From Clostridiales bacterium (GTDB taxonomy: Bacteria; Bacillota; Clostridia; Christensenellales; Pumilibacteraceae), in assembly GCA_015055625.1 (NCBI GenBank), contig SVHU01000008.1, positions 34,674 to 98,673 on the forward strand: a stretch of 64,000 bases of DNA, in the 5' to 3' direction. Positions 43,108 to 52,900 of this stretch are shown here, piece by piece. The notes under the pieces are model-generated. The model worked only from the letters and a program-made list of their open reading frames with translations. It was not told the DNA's origin and searched no databases. Position 1 is the first letter of the stretch; each line of letters opens with the position of its first letter. The position numbers were made by a program, and so were the translations under genes.

Positions 43108-43998
43108 GTGGAACTTGCATTTTCACAAGCTTTACAAAGTATAGCAAATCCGTTTCTCAACGGTCTTATGCTGTTCTTTACCGAGTTTGGCGACGATCTA
43201 ATTTTTATTGCAGTAGCCGTACTATTGTATTGGTGCATAAACAAGCGTTACGCGTTTCAGTTTCTCACCGTGTATTTTGCAGGTCAAGCGTGCGTGGAGA
43301 TAATAAAGTCCACGGTAGCTCGTCCTCGTCCGTTTACTCATAAAGGAAAAGTAATATCCATAGGCGAACAAACTCATGGCTATTCGTTCCCAAGCGGACA
43401 TTCTCATTCTATTGCCAATATGGCCACTCAGCTTGCCATAAAAACTAAAAAATGGTACGTAATAGTTCCAGGTGTTTTCCTTACGGTAATCGTAATGTTC
43501 AGCCGTATATATCTAGGTCAACATTACCTTTCCGACACCTTAGTAGGTATGACAATCGGCGTAGGCATTGCGTTTTTAGTAACTTTTCTATTTAAGTTTG
43601 TCGGAGATAAAGAGGAAATTATAGGTTATATTCTCGCGCCTGTTGCAATTATTTTAACTCTTGTTTTTGCCTTTACGGGTATTGCAAATAAGGGCATGAT
43701 GATAATGTTTGGCACGGTTAGCGCTTTTGCTATTTCTTATGCATTAGAGAAAAAGTTTGTAAAATATAACGTTAAAAGCGATAAATGGTGGAAATATATT
43801 GTCAAAGTCCTGATAGGTGTAGCGGTGGTTTTTGCTATCAAAGAGGGCTTTAAGGCTATTATTCCTCTCTCTTCTATCGAAAACGGATATGCAAAAGATC
43901 TTGTAGAAATGCTTGTTAAAGAGTTTTTGAGATATTTCCTTCTCACATTTGTCGCAGGTGTAGCAATGCCCGCATTATTTAAGGCAATCAAGCTATAA
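43108..43998 (+). CDS. PAP2-family phosphatase, integral membrane
   Basis: This 296-residue protein starts with GTG at 43108, with GAGGA just upstream. It has the three PAP2 motifs: KSTVARPRPF (about 69-78), FPSGHSHS (about 95-102) and SRIYLGQHYLSD (about 131-142), the last with the catalytic histidine. Eight or more hydrophobic segments span the membrane. It probably dephosphorylates a lipid phosphate such as undecaprenyl pyrophosphate or phosphatidic acid. Confidence 0.9.
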   Translation: MELAFSQALQSIANPFLNGLMLFFTEFGDDLIFIAVAVLLYWCINKRYAFQFLTVYFAGQACVEIIKSTVARPRPFTHKGKVISIGEQTHGYSFPSGHSHSIANMATQLAIKTKKWYVIVPGVFLTVIVMFSRIYLGQHYLSDTLVGMTIGVGIAFLVTFLFKFVGDKEEIIGYILAPVAIILTLVFAFTGIANKGMMIMFGTVSAFAISYALEKKFVKYNVKSDKWWKYIVKVLIGVAVVFAIKEGFKAIIPLSSIENGYAKDLVEMLVKEFLRYFLLTFVAGVAMPALFKAIKL

Positions 43999-44015
43999 AC
44001 ATGTCAATCAGATGT

Positions 44016-44079
44016 GTTTTGATTTATAGATAAACGTATTTACTCAAACGCGTTTTAATTTGTAAACAAACGTATTTAC
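44016..44079 (+). repeat. Imperfect 36-bp tandem repeat
   Basis: GTTTT(G/A)ATTT....AAACGTATTTAC occurs at 44016-44043 and 44052-44079. Only two units exist, so this is not a CRISPR array. Confidence 0.4.
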
Positions 44080-44084
44080 AATGT

Positions 44085-44104
44085 AAGGGCGATTTAAGAA
44101 TTGC
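44085..44104. repeat. Degenerate GGGCGATT palindrome
   Basis: GGGCGATT and AATTGCCC flank TAAG. It resembles 10301-10320. Confidence 0.35.
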
Positions 44105-44129
44105 CCACAAAAAAACTAAATAGTCATTT

Positions 44130-44290
44130 TTATTGGAGGCGGGGTGAAATTCCCCACCGGCAGTTACAGTCTGCTAAGCCAAGCACTGTTATACGTGTTT
44201 GCGCCCGAAAGCGTGAAATTCGTTTACCGACGGTGAGCAACGAAATTTATGGCAAAAGCCCTTGTTGCGTAGTCCGGATGGAACAAAGCA
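44130..44290 (+). ncRNA. FMN riboswitch (RFN element)
   Basis: The sequence shows the conserved core: GGAGGCGGGGTGAAATTCCC, ACCGGCAGTTACAG, GTGAAATTCGTTTACCGACGG and AGTCCGGATGG. It precedes ribU, so it lowers riboflavin transporter expression when FMN is abundant. Downstream, a hairpin GCATAGTAC-TCTC-GTATTATGC (44288-44309) and CCTC at 44310-44313, which can pair with GAGG of the ribosome binding site (44327-44330), suggest translational control. Confidence 0.93.
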
Positions 44291-44335
44291 TAGTACTCTC
44301 GTATTATGCCCTCTAAAAAATATATGGAGGTAAAA

Positions 44336-45100
44336 ATGAAAACAAAACTTTCACCCACGCGCACTATTGCGCAAATAGCCGTCTTTTCGGCTTTCTCGAT
44401 ACTGTTGTATCTTGTCCCCGGACTAAAGTTCCCACTACCCGGCTTGTTCCCTCAGTGGCTAGAAATCCATTTTTCGGATATGCCGGCGTTGCTTGCAGGC
44501 TTTATGATGGGACCGATACAAGGCGCAACCGTAATAGTTGTAAGAACGCTCATTAAGCTTCCGTTTACGTCTACGTCAATGGTGGGCGAACTTGCGGATC
44601 TTTTGTGCGGACTTGCATTCGTGCTTGTTTCAGCACTTATTTACAAGACAAACCGAACTAAAGGCGGAGCAATTTTAGCTTTGATAGTTGGAATGATAAG
44701 CGCTGTCATAATGTCGATTTTTGCAAATTACTTTATTTTGCTTCCCTTCTTTATAAAGGCGTTTGGATGGTCGGCAATTATGGGAATGTTTAACGTAATT
44801 TTCCCACAAGCAACGCAAGATACGTTCTATACGTTCTACATATTTTGCTCGGTTATACCCTTCAATTTATTGCGTTGTCTTGTTTGCGCTATCGTTACGT
44901 TTTTGCTGTATAAGAGGTTGCAAAGATTTTTCAACTTCATTTTTACAACGAAAAAGAATAAAAATAAGCCAAATACAGTAAACGTAGTTGACGAAACCGC
45001 GCAAGCGGACGAAACAAACGAAAGCGAAACAAAAGATGGCGAAACAAAAGAGGAAGAAAACGCTGTAAAAGACGAAACAATAAATTCAGAGGAAAAATAA
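44336..45100 (+). CDS. ribU: Riboflavin ECF transporter S component
   Basis: This 254-residue protein has five or six hydrophobic segments, including the N-terminal AQIAVFSAFSILLYLVPGL and the family's PGLFPQWLEIHFSDMPAL region (about 40-55). It binds riboflavin and works with shared ECF energy-coupling proteins, which are not in this window. The ATG at 44336 has a TGGAGG site; an in-frame ATG at 44306 lies inside the riboswitch and is rejected. About 50 C-terminal residues are highly charged and unusual: TTKKNKNK followed by an acidic E/D/T-rich tail. Confidence 0.92.
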   Translation: MKTKLSPTRTIAQIAVFSAFSILLYLVPGLKFPLPGLFPQWLEIHFSDMPALLAGFMMGPIQGATVIVVRTLIKLPFTSTSMVGELADLLCGLAFVLVSALIYKTNRTKGGAILALIVGMISAVIMSIFANYFILLPFFIKAFGWSAIMGMFNVIFPQATQDTFYTFYIFCSVIPFNLLRCLVCAIVTFLLYKRLQRFFNFIFTTKKNKNKPNTVNVVDETAQADETNESETKDGETKEEENAVKDETINSEEK

Positions 45101-45517
45101 ATGCAATTTATTTCCAAATCACAACAAGAAACTTTTGAGTTTGGGCAAAAGATAGGCAAAAGCTTAAAGGGCGGAGAGGTAATAACTCTTGACGGTGAGC
45201 TTGGAGCTGGCAAAACCGTGTTTACAAAAGGTCTTGCAACTTCTCTTGGCATAACAGACGAGATAACATCCCCCACTTTTACCATTCTCAATATTTACGA
45301 AAATTCTCCGCTTACGCTATATCATTACGATGCGTACAGACTAAAAAGCGGAGAGGAAGCGTATGGTAGCGGTCTTACCGACTACCTTTGCGCTCGCGAC
45401 GGAGTGTGCGTTATAGAATGGGCGCAAAATATAACTTCGGCGTTACCTAAAAAACTAATTAAAATTCAAATAAAATACTTGAATGCAACCGAAAGGGAGA
45501 TAATTTATGAACTTTAA
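45101..45517 (+). CDS. tsaE: tRNA t6A biosynthesis ATPase TsaE
   Basis: This 138-residue protein has a Walker A motif (LDGELGAGKTVFTKG, about 30-44) and the segment TSPTFTILNIYE. It helps TsaB/TsaD attach threonylcarbamoyl to A37 of tRNAs that read ANN codons. The ATG directly follows the stop of ribU. TsaD is not in the window. Confidence 0.93.
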   Translation: MQFISKSQQETFEFGQKIGKSLKGGEVITLDGELGAGKTVFTKGLATSLGITDEITSPTFTILNIYENSPLTLYHYDAYRLKSGEEAYGSGLTDYLCARDGVCVIEWAQNITSALPKKLIKIQIKYLNATEREIIYEL

Positions 45518-45803
45518 TAGCAAACAAAGAGCAAATTTAAGAGCTATGGCATCCACCTTAGAACCTGTTTATATTATCGGCAAGGGAAACGTTACCGACA
45601 ACGTAATTAAAGGCATTGACGAGGTTTTGGAAAAGCGAGAGCTTATTAAAATTACAGTACTTAAAACTGCGGAAAAGAAGGCAAAAGAGCTTATAAACGA
45701 CCTTGCTTTTGCACTTGATGCAGAGCCTGTTTGCGCTATCGGAAATAAGATTGTGCTTTATAGAAAGAGCGAAACCGAAGGCGTAGAGCATATCGAGTTT
45801 TAA
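45507..45803 (+). CDS. yhbY: CRM-domain RNA-binding protein YhbY
   Basis: This 98-residue protein fits the YhbY/CRM fold, with LRAMASTLEPVYIIGKGNVT (about 9-28) and a basic GKGN-type loop. It is associated with 50S ribosome assembly in other bacteria. It overlaps the end of tsaE by 11 bp, so it sits inside the tsaE-tsaB run. Confidence 0.92.
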   Translation: MNFNSKQRANLRAMASTLEPVYIIGKGNVTDNVIKGIDEVLEKRELIKITVLKTAEKKAKELINDLAFALDAEPVCAIGNKIVLYRKSETEGVEHIEF

Positions 45804-45815
45804 GAGGTAAAACTA

Positions 45816-46433
45816 ATGAACTGGTTAGCACTTGACACCGCGCTTGGAGTAAAGATAATTTTGAGCGTAGATGGCAAAATTTATACGTTTACCGACGAGG
45901 AGTATAAAATGGCTTCGGCGGTACTTTTACCCAAAATTGACGAGCTTTTAAGCAAAGCAAACGTGAAGCTTAGCGATATAGACGTGTTTGCAACAACCGT
46001 AGGTCCCGGTTCGTTTACCGGTATACGTATTGCGGTAAATACAGCAAGAGCGTTCGCTTATGCGTTAAATAAGCCCATTTTAGGTATAGATTGTCTTACA
46101 GTTGGAGCATACTCTAGCGACTTAGATTGTAGTAGCGTATTATACGGATGGGGCGATAATTATTATATTGCCACGTTTGATAAAAATCATAATATGATAA
46201 GCGAAGCAAAAGCTATTAAAGAGGATGAATTAGCCTCTTTAAGCGGGGTAATAGTTGCGGATAAAGCAACGCAAGAGGTACTAAGCAATGCTCTTGTATA
46301 TGACGGTACACAAGCGTTTATTAAAGCCGTTGAGGATAAGCTAGGAAAGGGAGAAACAGGATCATACGAGGACGTAAAGCCGTTTTACGTAATGCCCTCA
46401 CAAGCTGAAAGGGATTTGATTAATAAAAAATAA
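45816..46433 (+). CDS. tsaB: tRNA t6A biosynthesis protein TsaB
   Basis: This 205-residue ASKHA-fold protein has LDTALGVK near the start and TVGPGSFTGIRIAVNTARAFA (about 62-82), the characteristic TsaB motif. It is the non-catalytic partner of TsaD. It overlaps rimI by one base (TAATG). Confidence 0.93.
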   Translation: MNWLALDTALGVKIILSVDGKIYTFTDEEYKMASAVLLPKIDELLSKANVKLSDIDVFATTVGPGSFTGIRIAVNTARAFAYALNKPILGIDCLTVGAYSSDLDCSSVLYGWGDNYYIATFDKNHNMISEAKAIKEDELASLSGVIVADKATQEVLSNALVYDGTQAFIKAVEDKLGKGETGSYEDVKPFYVMPSQAERDLINKK

Positions 46434-46861
46434 TGGAATACAAACTTTGCAACAAAACCGATATGAAAACCGTGGCAATGATGGAAGAAAAGTACATCGA
46501 ATGTCCATGGAGTGAAAGTACCCTGCTCGAAAGTTTCGGGCAGGATTCTTACGTTTTTGTAAAGGCGGAAGAGGATGGAAATCTTTTAGGATACGGCTCT
46601 GTTCAAATTGTTTTGGACGAGGGAAATATAAATAATATTGCCGTAGACGAGAATTTTCGTAACAAAGGGATAGCGAGCGGAATATTAAATAATATAATCT
46701 CGCATTGCAAAGAACGCAGAGTTTCTATTATGTTTTTAGAGGTAAACGAGCATAATAAAAGCGCGATAGCTCTTTATACAAAGTTTGGATTTGAAAAAAT
46801 AGGCGAGCGAAAAAACTACTACAAAAGCGGAAATGCCATAATTATGAGCCTAAAACTTTAA
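46433..46861 (+). CDS. rimI: Ribosomal-protein alanine N-acetyltransferase RimI-like
   Basis: This 142-residue GNAT protein has INNIAVDENFRNKGIASGIL (about 63-82) with the Q/RxxGxG/A acetyl-CoA motif and the FLEVNEHNKSAIALYTKFGF segment (about 100-120). It follows tsaB with a TAATG overlap, the usual arrangement, and probably acetylates ribosomal protein bS18. Confidence 0.9.
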   Translation: MEYKLCNKTDMKTVAMMEEKYIECPWSESTLLESFGQDSYVFVKAEEDGNLLGYGSVQIVLDEGNINNIAVDENFRNKGIASGILNNIISHCKERRVSIMFLEVNEHNKSAIALYTKFGFEKIGERKNYYKSGNAIIMSLKL

Positions 46862-46871
46862 GAGGTAGTGT

Positions 46872-47591
46872 TTGTTTTTTTATTATAATAACACACAAGT
46901 TTTTTATAAACGCGAAAATAGAGGTGGTAAAACCGTATTGCTTTTGCACGGATTTGGTGCAAGCAGTAAAACGGTGGACTGCCTTTTTTATTTTCTAAAA
47001 AATCGAGGGTATGACGTTATAAGCATAGATTTTCCTGGTTTTGGACAAAGCAACGAGCCGTTTGGGGTTTGGTCAATTTACGATTATGCTGACTGTGTCG
47101 ATGCTTTTATACAATATCTTTCGTTAAAAAACGTGATAGTTGTTGGGCATAGTTTCGGCGGTAGAGTAGGCATAATTTTGGCAAGTAACAATAAGCTTGA
47201 CGCGCTAATTCTTATTGACAGCGCAGGGGTAAAACCTATAAGAACGCTCAAGTATTATCTAAAAGTTGCTATTTACAAAGCAAGAAAAAGACTGAAATTA
47301 AGCACAAAACGTTCAGGCTCTGAGGATTATAGGAGTTTGAGCATAAATATGCGAGCAACATTTGTAAGAGTTGTTAATGAGCATTTGGATAAACTTCTTT
47401 CAAAAATCACTGTTCCCACGCTTGTTTTGTGGGGAAAACAGGATAAGGATACGCCTGTTTATATGGCTAAAAAAATTAATAAGTGCATTAAAAACAGTGT
47501 TTTGTATATAATGAACGGCGGACACTATTCGTATCTGGACTGTTATAACGAAACGTGTATGTATATGGAGAATTTCTTATGCTCGTTATAG
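46872..47591 (+). CDS. Alpha/beta hydrolase
   Basis: This 239-residue protein has the nucleophile elbow GHSFGG (about 95-100), an oxyanion-hole segment LHGFGAS (about 25-31), the acid in WGKQDKDTP (about 187-195) and histidine in GGHYSY (about 216-221). A hydrophobic residue-rich lid follows the elbow. The start appears to be TTG at 46872, with AGAGG at 46861-46865. It overlaps the membrane Mur-ligase gene by 13 bp, suggesting translational coupling. The substrate could be an ester or a cell-envelope lipid, but this is not known. Confidence 0.82.
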   Translation: MFFYYNNTQVFYKRENRGGKTVLLLHGFGASSKTVDCLFYFLKNRGYDVISIDFPGFGQSNEPFGVWSIYDYADCVDAFIQYLSLKNVIVVGHSFGGRVGIILASNNKLDALILIDSAGVKPIRTLKYYLKVAIYKARKRLKLSTKRSGSEDYRSLSINMRATFVRVVNEHLDKLLSKITVPTLVLWGKQDKDTPVYMAKKINKCIKNSVLYIMNGGHYSYLDCYNETCMYMENFLCSL

Positions 47592-49057
47592 TGTTAAGAA
47601 GTGTTCTTTTTATAGCATGCTTGCTTTTGAGCTCGTGTAAACCTTTGCAAATATTGCAACAATCATCATATAGAGCATCCGAGTTTTTATTGTCTTATAA
47701 AAACAAGCCGATATATTCTATATTTTCAGTGAGTTTCTTTGCGCTTGGTATTATTGCGGTGTTTGTAAATATATGGCTTGCGTGTGGATTTTCTGTTATT
47801 TACAGCGTTGTGTCGATTGTTTTTTATAGAAAAAATCTAAAAAAACCGATAGTTTTTACAAAGCGAGTAGTTAGATTATTGATAGCGTACGCCGTGTTTG
47901 TAATTGCGTTTGCCATAATACAAATTTTTATAATTCAGGTTTACGCTCTTGTATTTTGTTCGGTTTTAATTTTATTGTTTGCCAATTTTGTGTGTAAGCC
48001 TATTGAAAAAAGAATAGCGCAAGGCTTTTTAATACGTGCGGAAGATAAGATCAGACGTATAAATCCTACGGTTATTGCAATAACGGGAAGCTACGGTAAA
48101 ACGTCGTTAAAAAATATTCTCGCTCAAATTTTATCGACGCAATATAAAGTGTGTGCCTCGCCTAAAAGTTATAATACACCAATGGGTTTAGCGCGGTGTA
48201 TAAACGAAAATCTGAAAGACGGCGATAGGATATTTATAGCGGAGGCTGGAGCAAGATATAGGGGTGATATAGGCGAAATTTGTAGTTTTTTGAACCCTAA
48301 AATCGCTGTAATTACAGCGATAGGTAATCAACATTTATCAACATTTAAAACGCTGAAAAATTTACAAAATGAAAAGTTTTCCATTATAACCGATAGCGTA
48401 GAAAGCGTGTTTATAAACGGCGATACGGTAAAAGACATTCTGCCTATTCCAAAGGATAAATTGGTAACGGTCAGCGGAAAAAACGGAACTGTTAAGTATG
48501 ACGAAGTATATATTGAAAATGAGAAGCAAAAGTTTGTTGTGTACGCTAAAAACACGTATACTATAAAGTGTTCGCTTCTTGCAGATTATATGCCTTCCAC
48601 GATAACTCTTGCTCTTGCAATTGCCGAAAGCTTGGGAATTTCTCAAAAAAACATTAAAAATTCAATAAATAACCTCAAACCGATTGCGCATAGATTGGAA
48701 ATATTATATAATGATAAGGACGTTATCATAGACGATGCGTATAATAGCAATGAAAGCGGTTTTATATCAGCGATCAATCTTGTAAGTTCTTATAAAAACA
48801 AAATCAAGATTGTAATAACTCCAGGGGTGGTGGAGCTTGGTAAAAGACAAAGCGAAATAAATATGCGACTTGCAAGCTATGCTTATGATCGCGTAGATTA
48901 TTTGTTTACGTATGGGATTAACGCTGAAGCGATTAAGAGAGGGGCTGGCGATAAATGCGAGATTTGTTCTTCGCTTGACGAGTGTATGAAACGTTATAAA
49001 AGTATACAAGGAGAACGGGCAGTTTTGTTTGAAAACGACTTGCCCGATACGTACTAA
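47579..49057 (+). CDS. Membrane-anchored MurF-like Mur ligase family protein
   Basis: This 492-residue protein has four to five N-terminal hydrophobic segments (about 1-145) and then a Mur-ligase region: ITGSYGKTS (about 168-176) for ATP, an EAGARYRGDIGE segment and DDAYNSNESG (about 384-393). Conventional MurF lacks the membrane segments and adds D-Ala-D-Ala to UDP-MurNAc-tripeptide; this family has been found in Gram-positives with unknown substrate. The ATG at 47579 (MLVIVLRSVL) has GGAG upstream and is preferred over one at 47555. It overlaps the hydrolase gene by 13 bp, and the SDR gene begins 4 bp after. Confidence 0.82.
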   Translation: MLVIVLRSVLFIACLLLSSCKPLQILQQSSYRASEFLLSYKNKPIYSIFSVSFFALGIIAVFVNIWLACGFSVIYSVVSIVFYRKNLKKPIVFTKRVVRLLIAYAVFVIAFAIIQIFIIQVYALVFCSVLILLFANFVCKPIEKRIAQGFLIRAEDKIRRINPTVIAITGSYGKTSLKNILAQILSTQYKVCASPKSYNTPMGLARCINENLKDGDRIFIAEAGARYRGDIGEICSFLNPKIAVITAIGNQHLSTFKTLKNLQNEKFSIITDSVESVFINGDTVKDILPIPKDKLVTVSGKNGTVKYDEVYIENEKQKFVVYAKNTYTIKCSLLADYMPSTITLALAIAESLGISQKNIKNSINNLKPIAHRLEILYNDKDVIIDDAYNSNESGFISAINLVSSYKNKIKIVITPGVVELGKRQSEINMRLASYAYDRVDYLFTYGINAEAIKRGAGDKCEICSSLDECMKRYKSIQGERAVLFENDLPDTY

Positions 49058-49060
49058 AAA

Positions 49061-49783
49061 ATGAAAAGAACCGCAATAATAACAGGCGCAAGTAGGGGAA
49101 TAGGAAGAGCTGTTGCCATAAATTTGGCAAATAAGGGTTTTTCGCTTGTTCTCGTTTATAATCGTTCTTATGATAAAATCAAGGAGCTGGAGCAAGAATT
49201 AAACGGCAAATGCGATTTTATATCCGTATGCGCCGACGTGAGTAAGCCAAGCGACGTTCAAAAAGTTTTTAATTTAGCAAAAGAAAAGTTTGGTTTTGTA
49301 GATACCCTGATAAATAACGCCGGCATTTCGCATATTGGCTTTTTTGATACTGAAACGCAAGAAACTTACGATAAAATAATGGATACAAATTTTCGTTCCG
49401 TGTTTACCGCGTGTTTGCTTGCAAGCAAGGATATGATTGCAAATAAGTTTGGACGAATTGTAAACGTGTCGTCTGTCTGGGGACAAAAGGGTGCTAGTAT
49501 GGAGGTATTGTACAGCGCAAGTAAACACGCTGTTGTCGGTCTTACTCGTTCGCTTAACGCAGAGCTTGCCCCATCTGGAATTTTAGTAAATGCCGTTTGT
49601 CCGGGAGTTATAGATACCGATATGAACAGACATTTCAGCGCGGAAGATAAGCGCCTTATCGAAGAAGATATTCCGCTTGGAAGATTTGGCAAAGCGGAGG
49701 AAGTCGCGTCTGTTATTTCTATGCTTACAGAAGAAAATCTTTATATAGGTGGCGAAGATATTTCGATAACCGCAGGATATTAA
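49061..49783 (+). CDS. Short-chain dehydrogenase/reductase, FabG-like
   Basis: This 240-residue protein has the NAD(P) motif GASRGIG (about 8-14), NNAG (about 86-89), the catalytic serine and tyrosine-lysine in SSVWGQKGASMEVLYSASK (about 136-154) and PGVIDTDM. It probably reduces a 3-oxoacyl or sugar/lipid substrate. It follows the Mur ligase-like gene by 3 bp and probably belongs to the same operon. A terminator follows. Confidence 0.88.
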   Translation: MKRTAIITGASRGIGRAVAINLANKGFSLVLVYNRSYDKIKELEQELNGKCDFISVCADVSKPSDVQKVFNLAKEKFGFVDTLINNAGISHIGFFDTETQETYDKIMDTNFRSVFTACLLASKDMIANKFGRIVNVSSVWGQKGASMEVLYSASKHAVVGLTRSLNAELAPSGILVNAVCPGVIDTDMNRHFSAEDKRLIEEDIPLGRFGKAEEVASVISMLTEENLYIGGEDISITAGY

Positions 49784-49791
49784 ACAAATTT

Positions 49792-49836
49792 AAAAATACA
49801 CTATGCTTTTATAGAATAAGCGTAGTGTATTTTTAA
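49792..49836 (+). terminator. Intrinsic terminator after the SDR gene
   Basis: AAAATACACTATGCTT and AAGCGTAGTGTATTTT form a long stem with one mismatch, followed by Ts. Confidence 0.85.
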
Positions 49837-49872
49837 GTATTATTAAGATTGTGCAGTAATTATATATAAAAG

Positions 49873-49903
49873 AAAAGTACGTTACGTTTAGTAGCGTACT
49901 TTT
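49873..49903 (-). terminator. Terminator of the large surface-protein gene
   Basis: AAAAGTACG and CGTACTTTT form a stem, 13 bp from the stop codon on the minus strand. Confidence 0.7.
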
Positions 49904-49916
49904 GCTTTTAAGTTAA

Positions 49917-52900
49917 TTAGTCATCGAATTCATCGCTGACAGGTTTTTCAACCTTCTTTTCCTCTTTTTTCTCTTCTTCTTTTTCTTCAACAACTTCAGC
50001 AGTTTCTTCAATTTCTACTGTTTCTTCAGTTGTGTCAGTATCGTCAGAAAGTTCGTTATCAAGAGTGTCGGACTTCTTTGCCTTCTTATCAGGAGCTTTA
50101 ATTTCGTGAACTGCGTACATATCGTAGTCTTCGTCAAACTCGTCGATATTGTCTTCGGTAGTTTCTGCATCCTTATCGGCAGTTTCTTCTTTTTCAGGAA
50201 GACGCGAGTAGTCGATTCTCTTGGTGTAGGTAGGATTCTTATCAATATTAGCAGAAGCCTTCTTTTCTTTCTTTTCCTTTCTCTTTTCAATAAATTTCTT
50301 AATGAAGAAGCCAAGAACAGCTACAATGAGGAGCACTCCGAAAAGAATAGATGGAGCAAGGTACCAAGTGTCGTTGGCGTTGTAGGTGGGACCTTGTGTT
50401 GTTTCTCCACTAGATTCATGTTTTACAGAAAGATCTTTAGTGGCGCCGTATTTATAAGTTTCGGTTTCTTTATCAAAGTAGAATGCGTTATTTTTTACGT
50501 TCTCTACTGCGGTTTCGTATTCTGCTTCGTGGCTAGGAGTAAGTTGATATCCCTGGAAGAGAACGAATCCTGAAGTTCTTTGCGTGTGCTTATCAAGTCC
50601 GCCTAAAGTCATAAAGATTTGGCAAGTCACATCGGCATCATTAAGTTTAACGTAGAACTCAAAATCAACGAACTGGTCTTTGATAATTGAGGGAGTTCCT
50701 ATATCGTCATCGTCAAATTCTTCGTAAATTCTTGTATCCTTAATGTCTGTAATTTGAGCAACAACTTCACCAGTAGATGTGTTCTTAAGACCAATTGTAA
50801 GACCATAATCACCTGTTACGATAACACGCGCGGATACGACTACTTTATAATAAGAGCTTGCATTAGTTTCTTCTGCATTTTCGTCAGGGAGCGACATAGT
50901 TTGCGATCTATTAATAGTAAGAGTAGCATTAGATTCTTTTACGATAAATCCATAAGTTCTGAAAAGTCTTTCTGAGCCAAACAAATATGGATCAAGTTCG
51001 GGACGGTTTGGATAGTTTGAGGAAACAGAAGTTCCTGCCATTTCGTGGCCTTCATAGTTAATTTTGTCAAGCTCTACGATACCGTGTTTAGCTTCTCCTG
51101 TGGAGATGTTGGTAAGAGTTGCAACTTGTTCGCCAGCATCCTTAACATCAGCTTTGTCGTTTGCATTATAAAGAGTGAAGTCGTTGAAGTTGTCGTAATA
51201 GAAATTGATTGTTTGGCAATGATCATGACCAATTTTCTCTTTATATTCAGTTTCGGTTATTTTCTTATAAGTGATTCTTGCGATATAAAGTTCGCCCTTT
51301 CCGCCAAGCTCTTTACCATAGGTTGTATCACCCATAGAGCAACGAATATAGAAGCTTACGGAGTCCTTTGCCTTAAAGTTAAAGGTGTAAAGTGTAGGAG
51401 CGTTGTTTCCTTCAATCTTGATTGCGCTATAAGCAGTACCGTTAGTGTCAACGAGTGAAAGCGTAGCAGCGCCTGCACCTGTAAGATTTCTGCTTGCAGC
51501 AAGAACGGTAACTTTATAATAAGAAACTTCGTCGGTAGCTTCAAGCTCTACTGCTTGAGAATCAAGAGTGAAGATTGTTTCTGTATCAGAAGCGATTTTT
51601 ACAATATTACCAATTGGATTGTTAGCGTCGAGTTCGAAAGAAGGTTTAGAGAATGCAAAGCCAGTACTTTCTTTACTTACAAGTTCATATTCAATATCGT
51701 CGGAAGCAGTGGTGATAGACCAAAGATTAGGACGAAGAACGTCGTAGTAGTCGGTTCTAAGTTGATAGAAAGCGCCATTAATTCCTGTTGTATCATCAAG
51801 GGTTACGTCAAAGTCGCAAACAACAGATGCGGTAGTAAGGTCAGAGGAGTATTTTCCAAAGTCAGCGAAGTTAATAGAAACGATTTCAATTTCGTCTACA
51901 AGAATAGAACCTGTGCAAAGAGAAGAGTCGTTACCATATTCTACGGTAAAATAACCTTCGCTGTCTGAAATAACGGACGACTTAATAATAAAGTAATTTT
52001 TTCTCCAATTGTTATGACAAACGTTTGTGTTGTCGGTAATTGCTGCAACCGAGAAAGTCTTATATTTATCAACAACCGAATCTTTACTCTTATAGTTAAG
52101 AGTTACGGAAGCAGTTCCGGTAAAGTTGTCGCCTTTAGTGTTTACGGTAATGAGGTAGAAGCCGTTTTCGGGAGAAGTAACCTTATTAAAGGAAATTGGC
52201 TTGTCCTTATTAATGGAAACAATTCCGAAAGAAGAAATGTCTTCTTCTCTATTAGTAATAGAGATAGCCTTGTTGCCGTCTGCCTTATAAGAGGAGGGGC
52301 CGTCTACGTTTACAGATTGGGTATAGATATCGCCTTCAGTAGTGTAGGACGCAGAATCAAAGGATTCAATCGTTGTGGTATCTTTTCTCTTATCTTCAAC
52401 GTAGGAGTTTGGAAGATTGTCAGCTTCGAATGAAGAGAGAGCTGAATCAAAACCAACGAAATCAATAAGATCTACTTCGAGGTTGTCAAAAGCAGCATAG
52501 CCAAGACATTTTGTTCCGTTAACGTTACCGAGCGTAAGATTAATAGCAACGTCAATATCTTCAAATTGCGAAGTAGCGATAAACAAAGAGTATTTATTCC
52601 ACTTTCCGTTGGTAGTAATAAACTCACTATTGCCGTTCATAAGATAAATGGATTCGTCGGTAGCGGCAAGCTTAACAACAGCTCCGCCGTATTTAGAAGC
52701 GGATTGAGCGTTAACGTCTACGCTAATACGGTAGAACGAATCTTTATTAAGAGTAAACGTAGCAGAAGTAAGACCAGCGGAGATCGGTTGCGCATCAGCT
52801 TTGGGGGACGTTTTTATAATTGCGTAACCTGCAGAGCTGTTTTCACTAAGACCAGAGGGAAGTTCGCCAAACTTACTTTTGTTATAGCTTAGGTTGTGCA

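Noticed and set aside
44016..44079. CRISPR-like repeats
   Set aside because: Only two imperfect copies 36 bp apart and no spacers; no cas genes in the window.
44101..44316. A 71-residue plus-strand frame
   Set aside because: It overlaps the FMN riboswitch core, which explains the sequence conservation.
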